This document shows, in pieces, positions 47,020 through 57,516 of a stretch of 64,000 bases of DNA. The DNA lies in NCBI GenBank assembly GCA_021018995.1, contig CM037585.1, positions 122,416,831 to 122,480,830 of the forward strand, written 5' to 3'. The notes under the pieces are model-generated. The model was not told the DNA's origin. It did not search any database and saw only the letters and a program-made list of their open reading frames with translations. Made by a program: the position numbers and the translations under genes. Source of the stretch: Chloranthus sessilifolius. Its lineage: Eukaryota; Streptophyta; Magnoliopsida; Chloranthales; Chloranthaceae. Numbering within the stretch: the first letter of the stretch is position 1; every line of letters starts with the position of its first letter.

Positions 47020-47660
47020 TCTTGATTATGGCATCGGAGATTAGGGCACATCTCCATAGATAGAATCAGAAGATTGATAAATGACGGAGTCCTTAAAACT
47101 CTTAATTTTTTTTATTTTGTGACTTGTGTGGACTACATAAAGGGTAAGCAGACCAACAAGGCCAAAAAGGGTGTCAGGAGGAGTTCTGGTACGTTAGAAA
47201 TCATACACACCGATATATGTAGACCATTTCTAACTCCATATTTGGTCAAAAATATTTCATCTCTTTTATAGATGATCATACACGATTTATGTATCTCTAT
47301 CTGTTGATAAAAGTGAATCATTAAATTCTTTGAAATTTATAAAGCAGAGGTAGAGAAACAGAGGCAAAAATATTAAAATCGTGAGATCAGATAGGGGAGG
47401 GGAATATTATGGCAAGTACATGAGCAAACGATAAAATTCTGATCCATTTGCAAAATTTCTTGAACGTGAAGGCATTATTGCACAGTATACAATGTCAGGC
47501 TCTCCACAATAAAATGGAGTAGCCGAAAGAAGGAATCGAGCTCTAATAGATATTGTGAGGAGTATGATAAGTAACTCCTCTCTTCCCTTATCTCTATGGA
47601 GTGAGGCCTTAAAAACCGTTGTGTATATGCTAAATAGGGTTCCTACTAAATCAGTTCAAA
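47020..47660 (+). pseudogene. Copia integrase (second element), truncated
   Basis: The pre-integrase HHCC region reads WHRRLGHISIDRIRRLIND and FYFVTCVDYIKGKQTNKAKK. The core follows as LEIIHTDICRPF, a degenerate middle with stops, RSDRGGEYYGKY, and [17 protein letters not shown] (with a stop in the NG loop), [16 protein letters not shown] and [10 protein letters not shown]. The sequence stops at about 47655, where the end of a minus-strand gypsy element begins; RT and RNase H are absent. Protease between Gag and integrase (46680-47020) is only faintly readable (DTWWIDSSSS). Confidence 0.8.
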
Positions 47661-47850
47661 GAGCTGTGGATATTGGTCATGAACCTCTGCCTCGCATTCC
47701 CAGGTAGCCTCATTAGAAGAATGATTCTACCACCTAACTAGCACGAGCAAGATCCACTTGGTACATAAGATCTATTCTTTACGGTCGAGAATCTGTATCA
47801 GCTCTTCAGCTACAGTCATACTTCTTGAAGTTCAATGGTTTGATAATCCA
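47655..47850 (-). pseudogene. Chromodomain at the integrase C-terminus
   Basis: Minus strand reads AEELIQILDRKE, a stop, about [18 protein letters not shown] and HDQYPQLFE. This is the C-terminal chromodomain of chromoviruses, which is thought to steer insertion to heterochromatin marked by histone methylation. Two stops and a frame change break it. The final FELI-stop lies at the junction with the copia. Confidence 0.72.
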
Positions 47851-49359
47851 AGATGTGAGTTGGGTCCCTTACGTACTTCCTCAACATGGATACGTGAAAA
47901 ACATTATGCATGTTCGAAAGTTATGACGATAAGGCAATCCGATATGCAACTTCACCGACTCGACCCAATAACTTCAATCTGATAAGCCGACGTAGCGTGG
48001 GCTTAGTTTTTTACCCTCCCCAAATTGCATCACACCTTTAGTAAGGAAAATTTTGATGAAGACATCGTCCCCCTTCTACAAAGGATGTATGTCTCAGTAA
48101 TGTATATAGATAATGGGGAAGACAAAAGTAATAATTGTAGAAAACTTACCTGAAACTCGGCATTCGTCCTTTTGAGGTCTGCATAGCTCTTCCGTCTGCT
48201 CTATGCAGACCTTAATCTTTCACGAATTAATCAGATTGCTTCGCTTGTGCTTTCAATCACCTATGGGCCTAGTAAGAATTTCTCTCTGATTTCTTCCCAA
48301 TTGAGTGGAGACTTGCATCTTCGATCATAGAGTGCTTCGAAAGGGGTCATACCAATGCTTCCCATGATCCGTGAAAGTTATTGTTGTAGTCAAACTCAAT
48401 CAGTGGTAGGTGCTGGTCCCATGATCCGTGAACGTCTAGCATGCAAGCCCAAAGCATGTCCTCGATAATCTGATTCACTATTTCTATTTGACCATCTGTC
48501 TGAGGGTGAAATGCAAAACTAAAGTCCAGTCTAGAACCCATTCCTTTTTGGAATCATTGTCAAAACTTTAATGTATACAATAGATCTCTATCTGATACGA
48601 TGCTAGCAGGGATACCGTGTAATCTGATAATTTCTTTGAGAAACAACTTTGCGAGTTGACTGGTTGTATACTTCGTGTTGTATGGTAGGAAGTGGGTAGA
48701 CTTAGTTAAGCGATCAATGATCACCCAAATGCTATTGTGTCCTTTCATGGTTCTCGGTAATCCAAGGATTAAATCCATGGATATAGCTTTCCATTTTCAT
48801 TCAGGTATCGGTAAGGATTGCAATAAACCTAGGGGTTCCGATAGTCGACCTTCACCTGTTGACATACCAGGCACCTTGATATGTATTCTGCTATTTCTTT
48901 CTTCAAACCTTTCCATCAGAAGTTCTTCTTTAGGTCCTGATACATCTTGATACAACTAGAATAGATAGCGTATTTTGACTTGTGGGCTTCTTCTAGAATC
49001 ATGCGTCGAAGGTCAGTATCGGCCGGCACACACAATTGGCCTCTGAAGAGTAATGAATCATCCTCCCTGCTGGAGAAATCAGGCCTATTCCCACTGGTCA
49101 CATCTTGTCTAATGGTCGTAAAGTCCTCATCAGTCCTCTGAAGTTCACAGATATTGTCAAAGATCATTGATCGGATGGTAATATTAGCCATTAAGGTTTG
49201 TGAATCTATAACATCGAACTTTGTAATGTATAAGGATATATCTTCGAACAACCGCCATCTGTTTATTCTCAAAAAGAGGTTTGCCAATTGAGCAGAGAAC
49301 TTTTGACTCAGTGCGTCTGCCACTACATTCACTTCCAACGGTGGTACTAGATGAAACAA
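47851..49359 (-). pseudogene. Gypsy integrase
   Basis: The zinc finger region reads EEAHKSKYAIYSSCIKMYQD, then YISRCLVCQQVK (a His of the HHCC set appears as Tyr/Ser). The core follows: MDLILGLPRTMKGHNSIWVI (first Asp), GIPASIVSDRDLLY (second Asp), and FHPQTDGQIEIVNQIIEDML (Glu). The C-terminal GPY/F-like end reads RVGEVAYRIAL, then HVSMLRKYVRDPTH at about 47920. Stops occur near 48556 and in the 48340-48000 part, which is worn. Confidence 0.85.
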
Positions 49360-50641
49360 TCATAATCCTTGAGGAATTCCATCCATCTTCTTAGCCTCAT
49401 GTTTAAGCCCTTTTGCGTGAAGAGATATTTAAGGCTCTTATGACCAGTGAGGATCTCGAACGTTTCTCCGTAGAGATAGTGCCTCCAAATCTTTAAGGCA
49501 AAAATCACTACTACTAGTTCTAGGTCATGCGTTGGATAGTTCTTCTCATGGTCATTGAGTTGTCGAGAGCAGTAAGCAATGACCTTTTTGTGTTGGTTGA
49601 GTACACAGCCTAGCCCACTGTGTGACGCATCACTATATACTATGAACCCTCCACTGCCTGACAGAATTGCGAGAACCGGTGCGAAAGTTAACTTGCTCTT
49701 AAGGTCTTGGAAGCTCTTTTCGCATGAATCATTCCATTCAAACTTTGCACTCTTCTTTGTGAGTTGGGTGAGCGGTCCTGCAATTCGGGAGAAGCCTTCA
49801 ACGAATCTTCGATAATACCCGGCCAAACCCAGAAAACTACGGACTTCAATTAACATTCCCATTTTGTAATGGCCTCAATTTTAGTTGGATCGACGGTTAT
49901 GCCTACCTCGGAGATGACATGTCCCAAGAAACTGACTTATTTTAGCAAAAATTTGCACTTGTTTAGCTTTGCATGCAGACGATGATCATGAAGTGTCTAA
50001 AGGGCGACGCGTAGATGTTGTTCATGATCTCCTCTTGCCTCGAATAAATGAGGATGTCATCTACGAGGACAACCACACATTGGTCGAGATGTGGTTTGAA
50101 CACTCTGTTCATCAGGTCCATGTCTAGTGCGGAAAGCGATTTTCGGAATGTTTCTTACCCTCACTTTCAACTAATGGTAACCTGATCTTAAGTCTATTTT
50201 TGAGAAGAACCTTACGCCTTGTAGCTAATCAAAGAGATCATCAATTCAGGGGAATGGATAGTAGTTCTTGATCGTTAATTTATTCAACCAACGGTAATCG
50301 ATGCATAGCCTCATCGAACCATCTTTCTTTTTAACAAATAGAATGGGTGCTCCCCATGGGGAAATAATTAGTCTTATGAACCCTTTATCTAAGAGTTCCT
50401 GCAACTGTTCCTTGAGTACTTTCAGTTAGGCCGTTGCCATACGGTATAGGGCTTTAAATATCGGTTTCGTGCCCAGAGCTAGATCAATTGCGAACTCGAA
50501 TTCTCTATCTAGTGGTAAACCTGCTAAGTCTTCGAGAAATACGTTAGAGAATTCGCATGCAATAGGAATATCGGTGATGTTGATCTTCTCTTCCCGTTGA
50601 TTTTGTACAAATGCGAGGTACCCATGACATCCATTCTTCAT
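49347..50641 (-). pseudogene. Gypsy reverse transcriptase and RNase H
   Basis: The RT starts with GCHGYLAFVQNQ and FSNVFLEDLAGLPLDREFEF, then [20 protein letters not shown] and [17 protein letters not shown]. The active site is [14 protein letters not shown] (nt 50055-50063 hold the V-D-D codons), followed by VSFLGHVISEVGITVDP. The open frame 49862-49347 holds [20 protein letters not shown], then RNase [39 protein letters not shown], and [20 protein letters not shown]. Several stops and a frame change around 50030-50240 break RT. Confidence 0.88.
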
Positions 50642-50689
50642 CAGACGTTTAGCTCTAATGGCGGAGATAAATGGTGCGATGCTTGACTC

Positions 50690-51479
50690 AGTGTCGTAAA
50701 ATCAAAACCGAGCATTCTTTCTTGAAAGGAGGCCTAGTGGGCTTTCTCTTCTTCTGTGTGATGCTTGACTCAATCCCTATGCAAAGGTCATGGACCGAAA
50801 CTATGAACTTTTCTAAATCACGTTTTGCAATAAGAGCTCGGTCCATGACCTCTGCATAGGTCCTTAGCTTGAATAAGGAAATTCTTTCTTGAATGCTCGG
50901 TTTCAGGCCATGCTTGAACTTCTTAGCTTTCATGACCTTTGTGGCAACGTGTTGGGCTGCAAATCTGGAGAGCCTGGCAAATTTGGCGTCATACTTGGCC
51001 ACAAACAATTTTCCTTGTTCCGGTGCAATAAAATCTACTTCCCACTGATCTCGGACTGATTATGGGAAGTATTTCTCATTAAACTCTTCAATGAATTGGG
51101 CCTAGGCCCATGGAGTGTTCGGCGTTTCCAATACTCTAGTTCTTTTGACTAATTACCACCATGGATCTACTTCTCCTTCAAGTTGAAAGGAGGCCCAGTT
51201 GACTTTCTCTTATGTGCATGGTATCACCCGAAGAATCTTTTCTATTTGATTCAGCCATTTTTTCGTTTCGAGCGGGTAGTCTTGCCCTAAGAAATTGGGA
51301 GGCTTCATCCTTCGAAATTTCTGAAATCCGGAGGATTGTTGCCTTGCCACAAGCAAAGTGGTTTGTAGAGCCATAGTATTGACCATTGACTCTAACAACT
51401 GCCCATTTTCGTTTCCTCCTCCCAAAGGAGTGGTATTTGCACCAGTGGCGATTCCCTTACCATTCGATGTGCCTTCCAT
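50690..51479 (-). pseudogene. Gypsy Gag, knuckle and protease deleted
   Basis: Reads QQSSGFQKFRRMKPPNFLGQ, WLNQIEKILRVIPCT, a stop, NWASFQLEGEVDPWW, EEFNEKYFP, FVAKYDAKFARLSRFA and HGLKPSIQERISLF, a standard Tekay-type Gag. It runs to about 50690 (PPFKKECSVLILRH), where the sequence jumps to the linker just before RT, so the zinc knuckle and protease were lost in one deletion. ATG at 51479 is about 110 bases from the primer site. Confidence 0.82.
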
Positions 51480-51591
51480 ATGGAAGATTCTTGGTCAACG
51501 GCGAGGGGCCATAAGGATTTGTCAAGTCATATTTAGATAAATCAGAAATTGTACAGATCCAACATGTGTCCCAATAAGACCTAGCGCCTAG

Positions 51592-51603
51592 TCTCTGATA
51601 CCA
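51592..51603 (-). promoter_or_regulatory. Primer binding site (initiator tRNA-Met) of the Tekay-like gypsy
   Basis: On the minus strand TGGTATCAGAGA lies two bases inside the LTR end at 51606. It fixes orientation and the inner LTR border. Confidence 0.88.
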
Positions 51604-51605
51604 AC

Positions 51606-53678
51606 TGTAACGACTCAAAATTTCCAAGCCGAAAGATGTAGAAATATCGGGTCGCTAGATCATAATTCACAATCTAAATACAGTGTGTCTTTGGTATCAA
51701 TAGAAATCAAGCTATTATAACTTAATTAAATGCTTCAATGCCCATAGATGAAAAATATAAATCTAAAATATACCACCGGTGATGGCCTTATATCACACAA
51801 ACAATGGTATTTACATCAATACTCGAAAAGTAGTCCAACAATATCCACAGAAATTTTCATTGAAATCATACCAAGTTTAAAATTACTGAAAGATATCCTA
51901 ACGAAAAAATTCTTCTAGTGGAAGATCAACTTCTTCTTCTAGTAAAAAAGTCAAGGTCCTCGTTAGCTTTTATACATGTGACACAGTGTCGGGGTGAGCT
52001 AAAAATCCACAAGCTCGGTAGGGAATACCCAATAACCAGCCATATTATAGCCATCTAACGTATAGTTCTTACTGATTCTGATAGGAGTCATTACATTTAA
52101 TATTCTAAGACAATTATTTCTAAGTGATCAATCAATCAACGATATAGTTTTCAATGAATTTCAGATGACGTATTCAGAGAGTCCAATATAGCTTTCATGC
52201 ACATGTTCCAATATGAAGTCTTATATTGATGTTTTTATCTATTTCACATGTCATTCCTTATGTTCATGCATGACTTAAATAATGTAACTTAAAAATCTCT
52301 AAATGTGGATATAGCCCTAGAGTCGATGGTAGCCGATGAGGATCCCGACCATCGTCATTTAAGAATAAGTTTTAATATGCCCAAGGTCCTGCGTTGTGAG
52401 GAATACCTGTGCAGTTCAATAGGCCATCATCATGGTTCAATTTGTGCGCTAGCACGGTTCGATATGTGCCAAGGCATGGTTCAAATAAGGATATACCGCC
52501 GTCATGGTCCGATAGGTGTGTCATCGCACGAGATCCATTTCAAGGGAATCGCTTTAAATCACATGCACATTCTAACATAAAATTATATACATATGCCATA
52601 AATAGTTTAGAGTTCGATGTTCGATATTCGATGAGTTTCATAAGCTCGATGAAAATACAATGTTCGATGAGTTCTAATTATTCAATGAGTTCACATATAT
52701 CCAATATATGCACATTATTCGATGGTTTACATTTGTTCGATGGGGTATGATGTTCAATAGTTTCATTTATTCACAGTGTATACTAAATCAATGTATCTCA
52801 ATGGTTCGATGGGGTATGATGTTTAATAGTTTAATTTATGAGTTTCGATGTTCAAATTCTAATAGTGAAGAGAATAGTTTCAGAATCGTTAAATCACTAA
52901 ACAACTATGAATCAAGGATATACAATACGAGTAAATAATTGAAATTTCCCTACCTCGAATCTTAGCATTGCAAGGAGGAAGTGCGATGATGCCTATCGAT
53001 AGCAGTCAATTCTCCCTTCTACATTTTACACTAGTAATATATTAATGGTTGATAAATCAAAAGAGGACATGTCGATCTAAAGAATTTTCCTCCTTTTCTT
53101 GTATTCACAGCTCGTTGTCGTGAGGTGACGACGAGTTGTGGTAGTGTTCACAGCTCACTACTGTGATATGATAGCGAGCTGTGGCTGCAATTATCGTGAT
53201 ATTTTCAGTAATCACAGCCAGTTATTGTCTTCGGGCAACAAGTTGTGTATAATTATCCTTTGTTCTATTTACATCCACAGCGAGTTATTGTCTTTTGACA
53301 GTGAGTTGTAGCTAAGGATGTTGTCTTCTTGACAGTGAATTATCATGTGTTCACAGCGAGCTGCAACCCTCTGACTGTGAGATGTGTATATTTATTTGCT
53401 TTTTTGTTTGTATCAACAACGAGTTGTGGTTTCCATTGGTAGCAAGTTGTGCATGGTTCTACTTTCTTCTGTTCTCTAGTTACAGCTCGTTGTCCCTTCG
53501 TAATAGCAAGCTGTGACTTGGTTTAAGGGTATGACAAGACTTTCAAAAGGCTTCCTCAACGGTGTTAATTTGCTTCCAGTGATAGCGAGTTGTGGGTACT
53601 TCCACGGCGAACTATCATTGCTGGCAGCGAGCTGTGGGTACTACCACAATGAGGAGTCATTATCGTCTTCAAAGTCGG
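51606..53678 (-). repeat. 5' LTR of the Tekay-like gypsy, inner part
   Basis: The inner border is TGTAACGACTC on the + strand. The LTR continues to 53678, where the younger gag-only element is inserted, and resumes at 62585. Inside are loose repeats: ATCATGGTTCAATTTGTGCG-like phrases (52430-52520), TTCGATGAGTT phrases (52610-52830), and a long cluster of ACAGCTCGTTGTCGTGA / GACGAGTTGTGG phrases (53105-53640). Overall similarity to the gag-only element's LTR (ACCGGTGATGGCC, GTCGGGGTGAGCT) shows the two are related families. Confidence 0.75.
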
Positions 53679-55507
53679 TGTGACAGCCCAGATTTTTTCG
53701 ACACATTTTTTTTTTTAACAACGCGAATACTTGGGAAAACTCGGACCGTCGGGTCATACAAGTCACGATCCAAAACACAATACTATTGGTACAACCACAC
53801 AGTGCGGAATTCAAAGCAATTAAAACACATGGCATGAATAGAAGATTCTATCTTTATACAAAATACAGGATATCAATTTAAAATCACTAGTGATGGCCGA
53901 CCATCACCTAAATAGTGGTACCCAAAAAAGGATATACATCAAAAATCTAATTCTACCAGTCTACATGATGATTGGACGTACCAAGTCCTAACCTCAAAAT
54001 CCACAACTATATCAAGATCAAATGCACTGGTCTATGGTAGAAGGTCTACCTCAAGCTCCGAATCTCACCCAAGACTTGCACCTGTGACGTATAGTCGAGG
54101 GGTGAGCTACAGTCCAAGCTCAGTAGAAGAACTCAAGAATAATTACATTTATCATCTTATGCATAGATTCAAATGACAAGATTTCAAAATAGTTTCTCAT
54201 TAAAATGCATATTTAAATACAAGTTTTCAAAAGCATTTCATTTCAAAATAGGGACATGCTTCAAAACCATTTTCATTTCAGAACAGTCATGTCATTTTCA
54301 TATCAAACAAAATATGCGAAGATTTTCGCTCATATCAAAACAAACTTTTAAAAAAAATCACGTGTCTTAGGTAGAGTTTCACAAAGGTTCAAAGTCAAAT
54401 GCAATTTGGATTCAAAGGTCATGTTATATTCTCTTATATTTAAATCCGCCCATAGCGGTCAATAATTATACAAATAATCCACCCATAGCGGTCCACCATT
54501 ATACGAATAATCCGCCCATAGCGGTCCACAAATGCACGTATAATCCGCCCTAGCGGTCCTCAGCGTGTGCATATAATCTACCCATAGCGGTCCACTTTAA
54601 TTTATATGTTTTATATATTCAATTCACGGATATCCCACCGTGCCGGTTCAATTCACAAATTAACTGTCGTACCAGTTCGATTCACGGATTAACTGTCGTA
54701 CCAGTTCGATTCATGGATATCCCGCCATGCCGGATTGATTCACAGATTGATTGCCATACAAATTCGATTCACGGATATCCTGCTGTGCCAGTTCGATTCA
54801 CCTACACATTTATATTGAATCAGATTCAAGATAAATATTCATATTCGAGGTCCATAGGTTTCTAATTCAAGATTCATGTTCAATGTTCAACAGATCCATT
54901 TTAAAGTTCGTGTTCAGGGTTTCAAACTGACGTTCAGAGTTCACAAGTCAAGTTCGGATTCAAAAAGGTACCTAATACGCTGTGATCCCTAGACCTTTTT
55001 ATTTACTAATCAAGTCTCTAACCGTTGTGCCATCACGTGGCCCGTGCACTTTTTGCGAAATTATTTGTATGAACCTTTCACACACGATTACATGCATTTA
55101 TTTTTTATTAACTTGGGTTATTGGGCTTGGTTTGGGTTCGTGCTTAGCGTGCACATGATCGCCCTTAATCACGTGTATGCCATCTTCTCATTCTACTTTA
55201 TTCATTAATTAACTAAGGCCATGATATACTAGGGTGCTTGAAATGGGTGAATTCGAACCTGGTCTAACCCCGGGTTCGAGTCGTGTGCAACACACACTTC
55301 TCACGAGGGTTTGATCTCGATTCAGTGTTCAAGTCAAGGACTGGTTCTCAGAATTTGGATATTGGGTGGGTTTACCCAATCAAGGTGGATGAGTCAGGGG
55401 CCCCATCATAGTCATCAACATCTTGACCAAAGTCAAATGGGTCAAGGAAGTCGTATCCACGTCGAAGGTCAATGATTCAACGCTAGAAAAAAATCACGGT
55501 TGTTACA
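53679..55507 (-). repeat. 3' LTR of the gag-only element (deleted form)
   Basis: 1829 bp, TGTGACAGCCC to GTTGTTACA on the + strand. It matches the other LTR from both ends but lacks about 3.2 kb present there. The join is at about 54966, in ATTCAAAAAGG, where four bases (TCAA) are shared by both sides of the lost segment, a sign of microhomology-mediated deletion. The lost part includes the TATA box. Confidence 0.88.
54446..54800. repeat. Short tandem repeats in the gag-only element's 3' LTR
   Basis: Five copies of CCGCCCATAGCGGTCCAC with about 35-bp spacing (54446-54600), each containing the small inverted pair CCGC/GCGG, are followed by about six copies of a 33-bp phrase GATTCACGGATATCCCGCCG (54630-54800). 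The same two blocks occur in the other LTR at 58279-58400 and 58445-58650 with different copy numbers. Confidence 0.88.
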
Positions 55508-55520
55508 CCCTTCCCACCTT
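55508..55520 (-). promoter_or_regulatory. Polypurine tract of the gag-only element
   Basis: On the minus strand AAGGTGGGAAGGG lies directly before TGTAACAACC, the start of the 3' LTR. Confidence 0.88.
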
Positions 55521-56229
55521 ACAAAACTTTTGCCCTCAAAAATTAGTGTGTCGTACTCGGAGGGGCACGAAGACTTGATAGCCTAAATACCGGTAATCAT
55601 ATTCTTCGCCAGAGTTAATGATTTAACATCCTTGGAATTTTGGGGTCATTACATTCTCCCCTCCTTAATGGAATTTTCATCCTCGAAAATTCACGACGTG
55701 ACTTCAGGAGTGTCTAGTATAGTAGATGCTTCGACATCAAAGGTAAATAGGTTATCGCTATATAAGGGTGTCATTGTCACCATCAAGATCTAAATCCTGC
55801 GGCAAATTACATCAACACCACAAGGCTTAAACTATCTACTAATTTCCCCATAACTAGCAATTGAAAGGTATCTCATCACTAGAACCAATCCCATTAACTA
55901 GCGACCGCAAACATGAACCCAAGGTATGCCATCTCGGCAAAGGAAAATCTAATCTAGAAATCTCAAAGTTTAACCATAAGGCAGGGTATGTCGTTGCTAC
56001 AGACAAAATTTACATCGTTGATTAACAAGGGTTAACCGTTGCCCAAAGGATCCCATGAGTATAGATCCAATTTAAACATCAATTCACAAGTTAACGATAA
56101 ACCTAGTCCCCTATCACGAAACTATCTATTAGAAAGCCTTAAGATTATCCATTACAATACATTGGGACCATAAGTTCAGACTATGAACTACCGATATCAA
56201 TTGCATGCATTAAATCGTCTGTTGCTCTT
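55521..56229. other. Non-coding internal part of the gag-only element
   Basis: No pol similarity on either strand. This is the stretch where protease to integrase would be in a full element. Confidence 0.5.
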
Positions 56230-57130
56230 TTTTGCCTTAGGGTAGTCCCTTATCTAGTGTCATGTCCGGCCACACTTGAAGCAAGCTCCTGTGGCCCACC
56301 AGCACTCCTTTTTATGTGGCCCTCCATATCAGGAGCATGGTTCAACCGGTGCAGATGGTGAAATGTCTGAAGTCTGCTGCCTGTTCGATGTTTCAACTAA
56401 TGTGGAAATTAAAGGTTGGAAGGGCACTGTCGGGGTAGACACAATTTGGGTAGGTTGACGGGATGCAGGCATTAATAGCCTCAGTCTCTGGCTCGCCGGC
56501 TGATGGACGTACGGCTGCATATGACTTGTCGTATTCACATTTTGTCCTTCCCTTCTCTTATACATACTATCAATATCCCTTTCGGCGATGAGGGCTAATC
56601 TTATAACTTTTGCATATGTCGTGGGCTCAAATAGAAAATCCTCTCCTTGATAATTGGTTTCAGGTCGTACTCAAACTTTTGGGCCTTCATTAGTTCGGGG
56701 GCCACTAGTAGTGGTGCGAACCTAGAGAGCCTCATGAATTCTGACTCATATTCACGAACCGTCATTTGTCCTTGTACCAGATTTGCAAACTGGATCTCCA
56801 TTTGATGTCTCTCCGATGTCGGGAAGTATTTCTCATTAAAGACCTCAGTAAATTCGGCCCAAGTCCAAGGTGTCCCTGGTGCTTAGGTCCTTTCGATAGA
56901 TTTCCACCACTGATCCGCCTCTCCTTTGAGTTGGAAGGAAGCCCAACTTTCTTTTTCCTCTTCAGTGCAAGGAATTCTTTGGAGGGTCTTTTCTATTTGA
57001 TTTAACCATGCTTCTGCCTCAAGCGGGTCGGTTTGACCGTAGAAGCTAGGAGGTCTCGTACTCCTGAACTCTTGGAATCCTATCGCTTCCTTCTCCCAAA
57101 GGAACGTCATTGGAACCAATGGCTACTCCC
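56230..57130 (-). pseudogene. Gag of the gag-only element
   Basis: Reads VPMTFLWEKEAIGFQEFRST, PPSFYGQTDPLEAEAWLNQI, IPCTEEEKESWASFQLKGEA, WAEFTEVFNEKYFPTSERHQ, FANLVQGQMTVREYESEFMR and LKPIIKERI, then a worn Ser/Pro-rich part. At 56340-56250 two adjoining zinc-knuckle patterns remain: C-x2-(stop)-GGPHKKECW and GACFKCGRT-stop-H. It is a typical chromovirus Gag. Stops after IERT (56883), in the 56600 stretch and in the knuckles break it. Confidence 0.82.
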
Positions 57131-57502
57131 TCATCATTATACATGCATTTGGTACAGACAACTCTTGGTCTACCTCGTGGAGGCATACTGAGCTGTCACG
57201 ATGAAACAAAGGTTTCAATCAAAAGTGATCGTGAAGATCCAAAGTATGTCTAATTAAGGTTCCTATGTCCTAACAGAATAAGTCTAAGCCCCGACAAAAT
57301 TTAAAGTCATTTAGAGACCTTAGAATAGGGATCGTGAATCCCTTCTAAGTTTTGACAGAATCTAATGCCATCGCATTTGAGTCCCAATAAGGCCTAACGC
57401 CAAAGCTTTAATACCAACATTGATGGAGTCATAGTTGGGTCTCCTATGCCCTAATAGAATCTACTACCATAACTTTGGGTTCCCAGAAGATCTAAAGCCT
57501 AA

Positions 57503-57514
57503 GCTTTGATACCA
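57503..57514 (-). promoter_or_regulatory. Primer binding site (initiator tRNA-Met) of the gag-only element
   Basis: Minus strand TGGTATCAAAGC, two bases from the inner LTR border at 57517. One base differs from the usual TGGTATCAGAGC. Confidence 0.88.
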
Positions 57515-57516
57515 CC

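Noticed and set aside
55230..55320. tRNA-like GGTTCGAGTC stretch in the LTR
   Set aside because: Only a B-box-like word is present; no acceptor stem or anticodon arm can be built around it.
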